Source: DATHTK01 sp035463295 (lineage in GTDB: Bacteria; Actinomycetota; Rubrobacteria; Rubrobacterales; Rubrobacteraceae). From it: a stretch of 64,000 nucleotides of DNA. The DNA lies in assembly GCA_035463295.1 (NCBI GenBank), contig DATHTK010000021.1:1-64000 (forward strand), read 5' to 3'. The notes under the pieces were generated by a model, which was not told the origin of the DNA, did no database searches, and saw nothing but the letters and a program-made list of their open reading frames with translations. The position numbers and the translations under genes were made by a program. Positions 26,575 through 35,191 of this stretch are shown piece after piece. Positions within the stretch are counted from its first letter, which is position 1. Every line of letters begins with the position of its first letter.

Positions 26575-26946
26575 CCCGAACGCGCTCGGCCCGGAAACCC
26601 GCCGGGCCCACTGCTCGATGGTAACCGCCTCCACGCCGAAGGTCTCTCGCAGGGCTGGGGAATCGGAGACGTATCCCGCGGCGTCGAAGAGGGTGAACAT
26701 GCTGGCCAGCTCCTTCACCTAGGACGAGAAGCGTCCGGCCAGACGCAACACGGAGAGCGGCGGGTGGAGCACCACGATCGTCACGTCGCCGACGACCGGC
26801 TTGGCTCCCCTCGAGCGCAAGATCGCGCCCTTCGCGGCGCTCCGCGCGAGCGCGCGGACCTCGATGCTGGCATCGAGGAGGTGGCGGACCGCCGCGCCCC
26901 TGACCCGGCCCGTCGCCCCGGCGACCAGAATCCTGCCGCCCCGCAC
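26572..26946 (-). pseudogene. NmrA-like NAD(P)-binding protein, internally deleted
   Basis: The N-terminus has the nucleotide-binding motif ILVAGATGRVRGAAVRHLL and SRGAKPVVGDVT, then loses homology. An in-frame TAG (26719-26721) is followed, in the same frame, by a typical NmrA C-terminus (VKELASMFTLFDAAGYVSD then ALRETFGVEAVTIEQWARR). The family is usually about 280-300 aa, so some 180 residues appear deleted. It is adjacent to the alpha/beta hydrolase and was probably once in an operon with it. Confidence 0.75.
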
Positions 26947-26948
26947 GG

Positions 26949-27746
26949 CTACAGCGTTCCGAGGAATTCTGCGAGGGCTGCGTTAAAGCCTTCGGCGGCC
27001 TCCAGGTTGGAGAGGTGGCCGGCTTCGGGGAGCGTAACGTGGGTGGAGGAGGGGATCTTCTCTGCCATCGCGCCCATCACCTCGGGGGAGGAGATCTCAT
27101 CGTTCTCGCCGCCGATGACGAGGGTGGGGACCTCTATCTCACGGAGGAGCGGCGTCGAGTCCGGACGTTCGCGCATCGCGCCCAGAGCCGCGACGACGCC
27201 GGTCGGCGAGCTCTCCAGGATCATGGCGCGCACGTCGTCGACGACGCCCTCTCTCTTTGCGAGGGTTGCCGGGGCGAGGAGGCGCGGCATCTGGAGTTCG
27301 ATGAGGACCTCTACCCCCTCGTCGGCGACGCGCTGAGCCATCTTCTTGCGGTTCTCCCGTATCTCCTGGGAGTCCGGTTCGGGGCGAGTGTTGGCGAGGA
27401 CGAGGCCGGAGACCCTCTCCGGGAAGAGCCTCATACAGCCGAAGGCGACGTAGCCGCCCATCGAGACGCCGCCCAGCACGACCCGCTCCAGCTCGAGGCG
27501 GTCGAGGAGCCTGCGCACCGCCTCCGCGTAGTAGCGCACGTCGGGATGGGCGGGCGTCCTCGGCGAGCGCCCGAACCCCGGGTAATCCGGAGCGACGACG
27601 CGACGGTCTCCCGAGAAGGCCTCCATCTGGGACTCGAACATCCTGCCGTTCAGCGGGAAAGCGTGCAGAAGGACGAGCGGGTCCCCCGGCCCCTCGCCCA
27701 TCTCTTTATAAGACATCATCCCAACGGGGGTTCTGTGATCGGTCAC
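26949..27746 (-). CDS. Alpha/beta hydrolase
   Basis: This 265-residue hydrolase of the 3-oxoadipate enol-lactonase/peroxidase-like type has an oxyanion region LLHAFPLNGRMF, nucleophile elbow GVSMGG (Ser), acid in VIGGENDEISSP and catalytic His in LPEAGHLSNLEAAEGF. No signal peptide is visible. The substrate cannot be predicted from the sequence. ATG at 27746. The decayed NmrA-like gene begins 3 bases downstream. Confidence 0.88.
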   Translation of the reverse strand: MTDHRTPVGMMSYKEMGEGPGDPLVLLHAFPLNGRMFESQMEAFSGDRRVVAPDYPGFGRSPRTPAHPDVRYYAEAVRRLLDRLELERVVLGGVSMGGYVAFGCMRLFPERVSGLVLANTRPEPDSQEIRENRKKMAQRVADEGVEVLIELQMPRLLAPATLAKREGVVDDVRAMILESSPTGVVAALGAMRERPDSTPLLREIEVPTLVIGGENDEISSPEVMGAMAEKIPSSTHVTLPEAGHLSNLEAAEGFNAALAEFLGTL

Positions 27747-27909
27747 GCGCGCTCCTTGATATCAAGCTTCAGGCTAAGCCGTCTGACGGCGAGGCTTCCG
27801 TCGTAGAACGAAACTCGCTGGCGTCGATGTTAGCGTTTTCGGTCGCTGATTTCCGCGTACATCTTTTCCCGCATGCGTGTACCCTGACACCTGAAACCCG
27901 AGGCGAAGC

Positions 27910-28050
27910 CTAGTCCAACGCTACCGCGAGTCGGCGGATACCGGCCCGGATCTCCGCCTCTCCGAAGGCCGCGAAGCCGAGCACCAGCCCCGCGCGCAGG
28001 GGTGCCTCGATCGCATACCGGAGCGGGACGGGTGCGGGCCCACCCTTCAC
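27910..28050 (-). pseudogene. C-terminal fragment of a MocR/PdxR-type regulator
   Basis: The minus strand encodes APLRAGLVLGFAAFGEAEIR followed by AGIRRLAVALD and a stop. This matches the very end of the aminotransferase-like domain of MocR-type GntR regulators, or of a class I aminotransferase. No upstream part of the domain remains, so this is a 3' remnant of about 45 codons. Confidence 0.55.
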
Positions 28051-28118
28051 CGAACCTCCGTCGACGCAAGAAAAGGTCAACGCATTGGCACCACTTGATC
28101 AGACGAAATCGGACCTTG

Positions 28119-28142
28119 CGTAAATGCCAATATGCCTTTACG
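28119..28142. promoter_or_regulatory. Inverted repeat CGTAAA-N12-TTTACG
   Basis: A 6-base inverted repeat encloses a TGCC-AATA-TGCC direct repeat, 45 bases upstream of the GNAT start. It may be the operator of the lost MocR-type regulator or of another factor. Confidence 0.35.
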
Positions 28143-28187
28143 TTGAATCATCGACCGTACCGGCTCGTTATCGAGGGGGCGAGGACA

Positions 28188-28898
28188 TTGAGGGGCGTTT
28201 GGGAGAATCCATCGGCGGTGCTGGAGGGGGAGGTCGTGAGGCTCGAGCCGCTAGAGCCCAGGCACGAGGAGGGGCTCTTCGAGGCGGCGGGTTACCCGGA
28301 GGTGTGGCGTTGGATCCCCTACGAGCCGGCCGGGGGAGATTACTATCCGGCCAGGACGAGGGATGTCTTCCACCGCTGGTTCGAGGATGCCCTCGCGGCC
28401 TCCGAGAACGGTGCCCAGGCAGCGTTCGCTACCCTCGACGCCGGGAGCGGCGAGCCCGTAGGCAGCACTCGCTACCTGGCGCTGCGGCCCGAGCACCGGG
28501 GGCTGGAGATCGGCTGGACCTGGCTCACCCCGTCCGCGTGGGGGACCGGGGCGAACGTGGAGGCGAAACTACTGATGCTCGAGCACGCCTTCGGTTCTCT
28601 GGGTTGCGTACGGGTCGAGTTCAAGACCGACGCTCGCAACGAGCGTTCGCGAGGCGCTCTTGCGGCGCTCCCGGCACGGTTCGAGGGCGTCTTTCGCAAG
28701 CACATGCTCGTGCGCGGCGGCCAGCGTCGCGACTCGGCCTACTACAGCGTCATCGACGAAGAGTGGCCCGAGGTGAGGGCGAATCTCCAGCGCCGGCTCG
28801 CCGCTCACTGGGGATCCGTGTCCGACCGTGAGGAGCCGCGGCGAGCGGGGAAGCGAGAAGGGCGCAGGAGAGCCGCCGAGCGACGGTCGCCGGGGTGA
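28188..28898 (+). CDS. GNAT-family N-acetyltransferase (RimJ/RimL-like)
   Basis: A 236-residue acetyl-CoA-dependent acyltransferase begins with the RimJ-like LEGEVVRLEPLEPRHEEGLF. The core has VGSTRYLALRPEHRGLEIGWTW and GTGANVEAKLLMLEHAF, then VRVEFKTDARNERSRGAL. It probably modifies an amine on a protein or small molecule. TTG at 28188 is chosen for GAGGGGGCGAGG upstream; a longer open frame to 28002 is Arg-rich and unlike the family. The last 25 residues are an unusual Arg/Glu-rich tail. Confidence 0.85.
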   Translation: MRGVWENPSAVLEGEVVRLEPLEPRHEEGLFEAAGYPEVWRWIPYEPAGGDYYPARTRDVFHRWFEDALAASENGAQAAFATLDAGSGEPVGSTRYLALRPEHRGLEIGWTWLTPSAWGTGANVEAKLLMLEHAFGSLGCVRVEFKTDARNERSRGALAALPARFEGVFRKHMLVRGGQRRDSAYYSVIDEEWPEVRANLQRRLAAHWGSVSDREEPRRAGKREGRRRAAERRSPG

Positions 28899-28983
28899 TG
28901 GAGCGGAGCTGTCGAACGGCCGGACTCGAGGATAACGGACGGTAGAGATGTATCTCCCCGCGTACTGGATGGAAAGGACCAGC

Positions 28984-30114
28984 ATGGAACAGCGCAAAGG
29001 ACACCCGTATCACATGCACGACGCCATCCGGGCGCAGCCGGAGGCGTTCGTCAGGGTCCTCGAAAAGAACGCTGCCGGGATCGACGCCTTCGCCGCGGGG
29101 GCAGCGTCGAGCGAGAGGCTGTTCCTGGTCGGTATCGGCACCTCGTATCACGCGGCCCGGGCCGGTGAGCACCTCTTCCGGGAGTACGCCGGTAGCCTCG
29201 ACGTCCGGGCGGTGCACTCCTTCGACTTCGCACTCTACGGGCCGGATCTCGCACCGCACGACTGCGTCGTCTTACTTAGCCACCGCGGGACCAAGCGTTA
29301 CACCGCGCTCGCTCTCCAACGCGCCAGCGAAGCCGGCTGCCGAACAGCCCTCGTTACCGGCGAAAGCGATAGGTCTAGGTCTACGTTTTCGTCGACGATG
29401 TCTCATTTGGAGGGATCTCTTTCGGCGGGCTCCCACGCGGTCTTCGAGACGGTCGAGCAGGAGCGTTCGGCGGCGCACACCGTGAGCTACACTGGGGCGG
29501 TCTCCGTTCTGGCCTATCTCGCCGGGCGTTTCGGGCGCTATCGAGAGGGTTCGGGGACGCTCTCCGAGACGTTCTTGCGCGACGAGTTGCCTGAGGCGTT
29601 GCGTTCGGCGCTCGGTATGGAAGGCGAGGTCGAGAGGCTCGCCCGCGAGCACCTTGGGCGGCGGCGCATCTGGCTTGCGGGCGCTGGGCCGAGCGCCGTA
29701 GTAGCCGAGGAGGTGGCGCTCAAGATCAAGGAGACCTCGTACTTGCAGGCCGAGGGGATGTCGACAGAGACGATGTTGCACGGACCCTTCCAGTGCGTCG
29801 AGGATGAGGATCTCTTTGTGCTCGTGGCGCCGGGAGGTGGTCCGGCGGGGGTGCAGGAGCGCACCCTGGAGGTCGCGGAGCTTGCGGCCGAGATCGGAGC
29901 CGCCTGTTTCATCGTCGGCGACGGTAGTGAGCAGGCGGTGGGGATGGTCCACCTGAGCGTATCGGCGGTGCCGGAGCCGTTTGGCGCGCTGACGTGTCTC
30001 GTGCCGTTACAGCTCTTCGCCTACCGTCTCGCGCTCGCGCGCGGTACCAACCCCGACAGCTTCCGCGCCGAGGATTCGCGTTTCGCCCGGGCCGACGTGT
30101 CGGGCCGGCTCTGA
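28984..30114 (+). CDS. SIS-domain sugar isomerase (GlmS/AgaS-like)
   Basis: Two sugar-isomerase (SIS) domains without a glutaminase domain make this a GlmS-isomerase-like protein of 376 aa that acts on aminosugar phosphates. SIS 1 has RLFLVGIGTSYHAARAGEHL and SHRGTKRYT; SIS 2 has RRRIWLAGAGPSAVVAEEVA followed by LKIKETSYLQAEG and LHGPFQ. The segment DRSRSTFSSTMSHLEGSLSAG (about residues 136-157) is unlike relatives and could hide compensating frameshifts. ATG at 28984 has GGAAAGGA upstream. No sugar genes adjoin it. Confidence 0.85.
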   Translation: MEQRKGHPYHMHDAIRAQPEAFVRVLEKNAAGIDAFAAGAASSERLFLVGIGTSYHAARAGEHLFREYAGSLDVRAVHSFDFALYGPDLAPHDCVVLLSHRGTKRYTALALQRASEAGCRTALVTGESDRSRSTFSSTMSHLEGSLSAGSHAVFETVEQERSAAHTVSYTGAVSVLAYLAGRFGRYREGSGTLSETFLRDELPEALRSALGMEGEVERLAREHLGRRRIWLAGAGPSAVVAEEVALKIKETSYLQAEGMSTETMLHGPFQCVEDEDLFVLVAPGGGPAGVQERTLEVAELAAEIGAACFIVGDGSEQAVGMVHLSVSAVPEPFGALTCLVPLQLFAYRLALARGTNPDSFRAEDSRFARADVSGRL

Positions 30115-30128
30115 GCCGGAAGACGGTG

Positions 30129-30134
30129 TAGACT
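30129..30134 (+). promoter_or_regulatory. -10 box TAGACT, leaderless start of the EamA gene
   Basis: TAGACT ends 8 bases before the GTG start at 30143, and there is no ribosome site between them. Confidence 0.45.
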
Positions 30135-30142
30135 CAGGCGCC

Positions 30143-30994
30143 GTGCGACTCGTCTACACGCTGCTGCTCGTCGGGGTCACGGCGGTGTGGGGCTGGACGT
30201 TCGTGGTGGTGCAGGATGCGATCTCCGCCTTCGGCGTCCTCGGATTTCTTGCGCTGCGCTTCGCGCTCGCGGGCGTCGCGCTCGCCCCGGTTCTCCTCTC
30301 CGGCGTGACGCGCCGGACCCTGGTCGTCGGTTCGGGGATAGGTCTCGTCCTTGCGGCCGGTTATCTCTTTCAGACGATGGGTCTGCTGTACACGACGCCC
30401 ACCAACTCCGGGCTCATAACCGGCCTCTTCGTCGTCTTCGCCCCGCTGGCGGACCGGCTCCTCTTCGGGGTGCGGGCCAGGCGCCGGGTCGTCTTCGCGG
30501 TCTTCTTGAGCCTGCTCGGGATGGTGCTCCTCACCGGCGGGGCGCCGGAGGGGGCGAACTCGGGCGACCTGTTGACCCTGCTCTGCGCGGCGGCGCTCGG
30601 GCTGCACATAGCGATGCTCTCGCGCTACGCCGCCGGTCATGATGTGGGCGGCCTCACCTTTGCCCAGATCATCGCGATGGCGGCGCTCTTTGGCCTGTTG
30701 TGGCCGCTCTTCGAGCCGGTCGAGGTGCCGCCGCAGGAGGTGTGGTTCGCCATCGCTCTTACGGGACTCGTCGCTTCGGCGGCGGCGTTCTACGTCCAGA
30801 CCTTCGTCCAGCAGAAACTCTCCGCGGCCCGGACGGCGGTCATACTCACGATGGAGCCCGTCTTCGCGGCCTTCTTCGGGTACTGGCTCGCCGGGGACAG
30901 GCTCGTCGCGGTGCAGATCTTCGGGGCCGCTCTCATACTCTCCGCGCTCGTGGTCGGAGAGGTCGCGCCGGCGCTCGGGCCGCGCAAGCGCTAA
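30143..30994 (+). CDS. EamA-family (DMT) transporter
   Basis: This 283-residue membrane protein has ten predicted helices in two EamA repeats (AVWGWTFVVVQDAI...LRFALAGVAL and a second half ending EPVFAAFFGYWLAGDRL). Family members export amino acids, purines or other metabolites; the substrate is unknown. The GTG start is preceded by TAGACT at leaderless distance. It ends 4 bases into the convergent VTT-domain gene. Confidence 0.9.
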   Translation: MRLVYTLLLVGVTAVWGWTFVVVQDAISAFGVLGFLALRFALAGVALAPVLLSGVTRRTLVVGSGIGLVLAAGYLFQTMGLLYTTPTNSGLITGLFVVFAPLADRLLFGVRARRRVVFAVFLSLLGMVLLTGGAPEGANSGDLLTLLCAAALGLHIAMLSRYAAGHDVGGLTFAQIIAMAALFGLLWPLFEPVEVPPQEVWFAIALTGLVASAAAFYVQTFVQQKLSAARTAVILTMEPVFAAFFGYWLAGDRLVAVQIFGAALILSALVVGEVAPALGPRKR

Positions 30995-31617
30995 TCCGAG
31001 CTCCCGCGCTTTTCAACCGTGGCCTCCTTGCGGGCGAGGTATTCGCCCACGTACTTGGCGACGACGAACCCCAGCACGAGCAACGCTACAAAGGCGACCA
31101 TCATCAGCTCGAAATACTCGTCTATGGCCGCCTGGATAGAGGGCCCGAAGAAGTAGATCGCGGCACCCAGGAGAAAGAAACGTCCCCCGCGCCCGACGAA
31201 GGAGACCAGGATAAAGCGCCAGAAGCGGAGCTCGGCGATCCCGGCGGTGATAGTGAACACCTTGTACGGGATCGGCGTGAGCGCCGCGATCCCGACGGCC
31301 CAGACATCGTAGCGCTGGTAGAGACGCTCGGCGGTCTCGAGCCTCTCCTTCTTGAAGAGCCTGTCGGCGATCGGCCGTCCGCCCTTCGCGCCGATCAGGT
31401 AGCCGAAAGCCGCGCCGGCCACGGAGGCGACAGTACACAGGAGGGCGTAGAAGGGAGCGAGGTTAGGGTCCGCGACCGCCATGGCGATCAGGAGCGGGTC
31501 CGGGGGTATCGGGAAGAAGCTGGACTCCCAGAACGCGAACACAAAGAGCGCCAGCGCCGCGTACGGCGAGGCGGCCCACGATAGCATCCATTCCACGACG
31601 CCGTGTACGAACTCCAA
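30991..31617 (-). CDS. VTT-domain membrane protein (YqaA/DedA-like)
   Basis: A 208-residue membrane protein carries the VTT/SNARE-associated core: FFPIPPDPLLIAMA, the Gly-rich AGAAFGYLIGAKGG and FTPIPYK-like LTPIPYKVFTITAG. DedA-type proteins act in lipid carrier recycling and membrane homeostasis. TTG start with GGAGG 9 bases upstream; TATACT (31656-31661, minus strand) is a candidate -10 box about 40 bases upstream. Confidence 0.88.
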   Translation of the reverse strand: MEFVHGVVEWMLSWAASPYAALALFVFAFWESSFFPIPPDPLLIAMAVADPNLAPFYALLCTVASVAGAAFGYLIGAKGGRPIADRLFKKERLETAERLYQRYDVWAVGIAALTPIPYKVFTITAGIAELRFWRFILVSFVGRGGRFFLLGAAIYFFGPSIQAAIDEYFELMMVAFVALLVLGFVVAKYVGEYLARKEATVEKRGSSD

Positions 31618-31745
31618 ACGAACCAGCCTCCGTCAGCCTCTCTTGACCGGGGCAGAGTATACATAACCATCCCGACCGCATGAGCGCCCCGGGGCACCCG
31701 GGGCGGTAGACTACTGGAGATTCAGTTGACCGAAAGGAGGAGGTC

Positions 31746-32435
31746 ATGGCCCACACGGTCGACGTTCCAGAGTACGAGGTGCACAGGGAGGTCCGGGTGG
31801 ATCCGGCGAAGACCGCCCTGGTCGTCGTCGACATGCAGAACGACTTCGTCAAGGAGGGTGGAACGCTCCTGGTGCCGGACGCCGAAGGGACGATCCCGGT
31901 CATACGGCGCCTACTAGACCTCGCGCGCGAGTCTGGGATGAAGGTAGTCTTCACCCAGGATACGCACACGGAGGGTGACCCGGAGTGGGAGATCTGGCCG
32001 GAGCACGTCCGGGAGGGCACGTGGGGCTGGCGCATCGTGGACGAGCTCGCGCCGCGCGAGGACGAGCTCGTGATCCCGAAGGTCCGCTACGATGCCTTCT
32101 ACGGGACGCACCTCGACCACTTCCTGCGCCTCTGGGGCGTGGACACCCTGATCATCTGCGGCACCGTCGCCAGCATCTGCGTCCACTACACCGCCGCGAG
32201 CGCCGCCCTGCGCTGGTACGACGTCATCATCCCCCATGACGCCACCTCGGCGCTCGACCCGTTCGACCTCGAAGCCTCCCTGCGCCAGACCAGTTTCCTC
32301 TTTAACGGGAGGGTGACGGAGAGCGCGAACATCAAGGTGGGGGAGACGGGCGACGACGTCTACCGGAGCAAGGTCGAAGAGGCGACCGCCGAAGGAGAGT
32401 CGGTGTCAGGTGAGGGCGTTCAGGCTCTCCATTAA
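31746..32435 (+). CDS. Cysteine hydrolase (isochorismatase/nicotinamidase superfamily)
   Basis: A 229-residue hydrolase has the superfamily catalytic triad: Asp in VVVDMQNDFVKEGG, Lys in VIPKVRYDAFYGT and Cys in ICGTVASICVHYTA. The order and spacing fit nicotinamidase- or amidase-like members; the substrate is open. A strong AAAGGAGGAGG site precedes the ATG, and TAGACT (31707-31712) is a candidate -10 box. The last 30 bases overlap the convergent kinase gene, an unusually long overlap. Confidence 0.9.
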   Translation: MAHTVDVPEYEVHREVRVDPAKTALVVVDMQNDFVKEGGTLLVPDAEGTIPVIRRLLDLARESGMKVVFTQDTHTEGDPEWEIWPEHVREGTWGWRIVDELAPREDELVIPKVRYDAFYGTHLDHFLRLWGVDTLIICGTVASICVHYTAASAALRWYDVIIPHDATSALDPFDLEASLRQTSFLFNGRVTESANIKVGETGDDVYRSKVEEATAEGESVSGEGVQALH

Positions 32436-33257
32436 CCCGTCTACAGTCGGACGCCGAGCGGGATCCGGTTCGAGGCAGGCGTCTATAGCGGAGGCGAGGG
32501 CCGCCGGCAGGCGGCGATGGGTACGGATGGGCTCGGCTCGGCGCTCGAGCTGGACGTATTCGTCCTCGTGTTCGTGGAGGTCGAAGGCGGCTTTGAAAGT
32601 CGTTGCCTCATAGAGCACGGTGCCGATCCCCCACACGTCGGCCGCCTCGTCCACGGGCTCGCCGCGGGCCTGCTCGGGGGACATGTACTGGTCCGTGCCG
32701 GCGCCCTTCCTGCTGCGTCCCGGCGGCTGGGCGATGCTCAGGTCGAGCACCTTCGCAAGCCCTCGCTCGGAGACGATGTTCGAGGGCTTCAAGTCGAGGT
32801 GGAGGATTCCCTGGCGGTGGAGGTAGTGGATCGCCGAGCACAGGTGGAGGCCGAGGTAGATGACGTCGGAGGTCGGCAGCCGGCGTTTGCTCCTGTGGAT
32901 GAGGTGCGCCAGCGTCTCCCCGGTAATGGTCTCCAGGATCAGGGTGGGCTGCGGCTCCCTGAGTGACTCGTAGAGCCGCACGAGGTGGGGGTGCGAGAAC
33001 CCCTTGAGGCGGCGGCCCTCCCGCAAGAGCCTGCGCGCCGTCCTGGTGTCGTCGAGGAGGTCCGGGCAGGGGATCTTGGCTATGCAGCGGCAGGCCCGCT
33101 CGTCGCTCCAGGCGTCGTAGACGTCGAAGTTGTTGCTCCGATGCAGGTGTGAGATCACCTCGTAACCGGGAGCGACGACATCGCCCGCCGCGAGCGGCGG
33201 GAACTCTTCGAGATCGTCCAGGAGCTCATCGTCCACGAGTTGATCTTTCTCGATCAC
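32406..33257 (-). CDS. Ser/Thr protein kinase, non-RD type, soluble
   Basis: This 283-residue Hanks-type kinase has Lys61 (IAKIPCP), Glu80, catalytic loop HLDLKPSN with Asp155, Lys157 and Asn160, DLS in place of DFG (172-174), GTDQYMSPEQ and DVWGIGTVLYE. The catalytic residues remain, but HRD reads HLD and the Gly-rich loop (ISHLHRSNNFDVYDA) lacks its Gly. It may thus be weakly active or regulated differently. No membrane helix or PASTA domain is present. The start overlaps the stop of the ABC exporter (ATGA), so the two are coupled. Confidence 0.9.
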   Translation of the reverse strand: MIEKDQLVDDELLDDLEEFPPLAAGDVVAPGYEVISHLHRSNNFDVYDAWSDERACRCIAKIPCPDLLDDTRTARRLLREGRRLKGFSHPHLVRLYESLREPQPTLILETITGETLAHLIHRSKRRLPTSDVIYLGLHLCSAIHYLHRQGILHLDLKPSNIVSERGLAKVLDLSIAQPPGRSRKGAGTDQYMSPEQARGEPVDEAADVWGIGTVLYEATTFKAAFDLHEHEDEYVQLERRAEPIRTHRRLPAALASAIDACLEPDPARRPTVDGLMESLNALT

Positions 33258-35107
33258 GAACCAACTACCTCCTTCCGAAGACCATTCGGGGCGTGGAGCT
33301 CGTAGAGGCGAGCGTAGACGCCGCCGTGGGAGAGGAGCTCGGCGTGGGTGCCCCTCTCGGTTACGCGCCCGCCGTCGAGCACGAGGACCTCGGTCGCCTC
33401 GCGCACGGTCGAGAGGTCGTGGGAGATTATGATGGTCGTCCTCCCTTCCATCAAGCGCCGCAAGGGCTCCATTATCCTCCGACCGGAGCCCGCGTCGAGG
33501 CCCGTGGTCGGCTCGTCGAGGATCAGGACCGGGGCGTCCCTCACCATCGCCCTCGCTATGGCGATGCGCTGACGCTGCCCGCCGGAGAGCAGCCGCCCCT
33601 TCTGACCGACAACCGTGTCATACCCCTCGGGCAGAGCGAGGATGAAGTCGTGGGCGTCGGCGGCCCTCGCCGCGCGGATTATCTCCTCCTCGGTGGCATC
33701 GGGCTTACCGTAGGCGATGTTCTCGCGGACGGTGCCGTCGAAGACGAGCGTCTCCTGCAAGAGGACCGCGACGTTCCCCCGCAGCGAGTCCAGGGTGAGA
33801 TCCCCGAGGTCGTGGCCGTCGAGGCGGACGCTCCCGGATTGCGGGTCGTAGAAGCGCAGGAGAAGCCGGGCGACGGTGGACTTGCCCGCTCCGCTCTCTC
33901 CGACGAGGGCGAGCGTCTGCCCGGGCCAAACGGAGAACGAGACGTCTTCGAGCGATAGTCTCTCCGCTCCCGGGTAGCGGAAAGAGACCGAGTCGAACTC
34001 CACTATGCCCCGCGCCTCCTGGATGGGACGTGCCCAGCTCGCATCCTGTACCGAGGGCTTCCGGTCCAAGAACTCGATGATCCTCTCGGCTCCGGCCGAG
34101 GCCGCGTAGACCGTGTTCAGCAGGCTGCTGAGGCCCCGGATCGGGCGGTAGAGCTGGCTGAGGTAGACCATAAAGACAAGGAGACCACCGATGGTCAGCG
34201 CGCCCCGGGATACCTGCCAGGCGCCGACCACGATCACCACCAGCACGCCCGCGAGTTCTATCAGGTTGATGAGGGGCGAGAAGAGCGCGGTGAGGCGGGT
34301 CGCGGCCATCTGCGCCGCGAACCCCCCTTCGTTCTCCCTATGGAAACGCGCCACCTCATCCTTCTCGCGGGCGTAGGCCTGTACGAGCGCGGCGTTGGAG
34401 AGACTCTCCTCGGCCACGGCTCCGATCGAGCCCGCCCTCCGGCGCTCCTCGCGGGAGGCCTGCTTGATCCTGCGCGAGAACCTGCGGGCGACGAACCAGA
34501 AGAGCGGGGCGACGAAGAGCGAAAGAAGCGCCAGTTGCCAGTCGAGGTAGAAGAGCGCGCCGACAAAGAAGACGAGCTGGAAGACGTAGGCGAGCGCGGA
34601 GGTCGCCCCGGAGAGCATCAGTTCTTCTATCTCGTCCACGTCGTCGGAGAGACGCGAGATGAGGTCCCCGAGCTTCTCCCTGTCGAAGAAGTCCAGCGAG
34701 AGCCCGTGGAGGTGGCGGAAGAACTCGGTGCGCAGCGAGACCGTGAAGCTCCCGCCCACCCACTCGGCGAGGTACTCGTCGCAGAACGAGACGACCCCGT
34801 CGAGGACCATCAGCGCCAGGTAGGCGAGCACCAGGGGACCCAGAAGAGCGAGGTTCTGCGCCACGAGCACGTCATCCACTAGGATCTTGTACATCCAGAT
34901 CAGGACCGCGTTGACCGCGGGTCCGAGGGCGACGAGAAAGAGCATCACGGGGATCCAGCGCCGGTAAGGCCGCGCGTAGGGCCAGAAGCGCCGGAAGACC
35001 TCGCGCACCGAGACAACGGGGGAGGCGGCTACTAGCCCCTCACCCTCCCGAACGCCCTTCGTCAGCTCTCCGAAGGCCCTCTTTATCTTTTTGGGTAGGA
35101 TTCTCAT
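33254..35107 (-). CDS. ABC exporter, fused membrane and ATPase domains
   Basis: A 617-residue ABCB-type half-transporter has six membrane helices in residues 35-330 and an ATPase domain with Walker A GESGAGKST (near 400), Q-loop LLQET, signature LSGGQRQR, Walker B VLILDEPTTGLD and H-loop ISHDLS. It should work as a homodimer exporting lipids, peptides or drugs. The start is ATG 35107. The stop overlaps the kinase gene, suggesting that kinase and transporter act together. Confidence 0.93.
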   Translation of the reverse strand: MRILPKKIKRAFGELTKGVREGEGLVAASPVVSVREVFRRFWPYARPYRRWIPVMLFLVALGPAVNAVLIWMYKILVDDVLVAQNLALLGPLVLAYLALMVLDGVVSFCDEYLAEWVGGSFTVSLRTEFFRHLHGLSLDFFDREKLGDLISRLSDDVDEIEELMLSGATSALAYVFQLVFFVGALFYLDWQLALLSLFVAPLFWFVARRFSRRIKQASREERRRAGSIGAVAEESLSNAALVQAYAREKDEVARFHRENEGGFAAQMAATRLTALFSPLINLIELAGVLVVIVVGAWQVSRGALTIGGLLVFMVYLSQLYRPIRGLSSLLNTVYAASAGAERIIEFLDRKPSVQDASWARPIQEARGIVEFDSVSFRYPGAERLSLEDVSFSVWPGQTLALVGESGAGKSTVARLLLRFYDPQSGSVRLDGHDLGDLTLDSLRGNVAVLLQETLVFDGTVRENIAYGKPDATEEEIIRAARAADAHDFILALPEGYDTVVGQKGRLLSGGQRQRIAIARAMVRDAPVLILDEPTTGLDAGSGRRIMEPLRRLMEGRTTIIISHDLSTVREATEVLVLDGGRVTERGTHAELLSHGGVYARLYELHAPNGLRKEVVGS

Positions 35108-35138
35108 GGAGGTCTCGTCTCTAGGCTCGCAGGCCGGA

Positions 35139-35160
35139 GACCCCGCCCTGGAGCGGGGTC
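35139..35160. terminator. GC-rich hairpin between the poly-Arg and ABC genes
   Basis: Perfect 8-base arms GACCCCGC and GCGGGGTC enclose a 6-base loop, 32 bases downstream of the poly-Arg gene stop on the minus strand. No T-run follows, so termination would be weak or factor-aided; it may also act in the ABC gene leader. Confidence 0.5.
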
Positions 35161-35191
35161 GTTCCGGAGCACATCTCTTTCACACCCTCCC

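Larger units (their letters stand above)
27747..28187. other. Gap with a decayed regulator fragment
   Basis: The only coding trace here is the MocR-like C-terminal fragment at 27910-28050. The right part (28080-28150) is AT-richer and includes an inverted repeat at 28119-28142 that could control the GNAT gene. I see nothing else. Confidence 0.5.

Noticed and set aside
27830..28069. A 79-residue minus-strand frame
   Set aside because: It is one base out of frame with the MocR-like fragment, whose reading makes protein sense.
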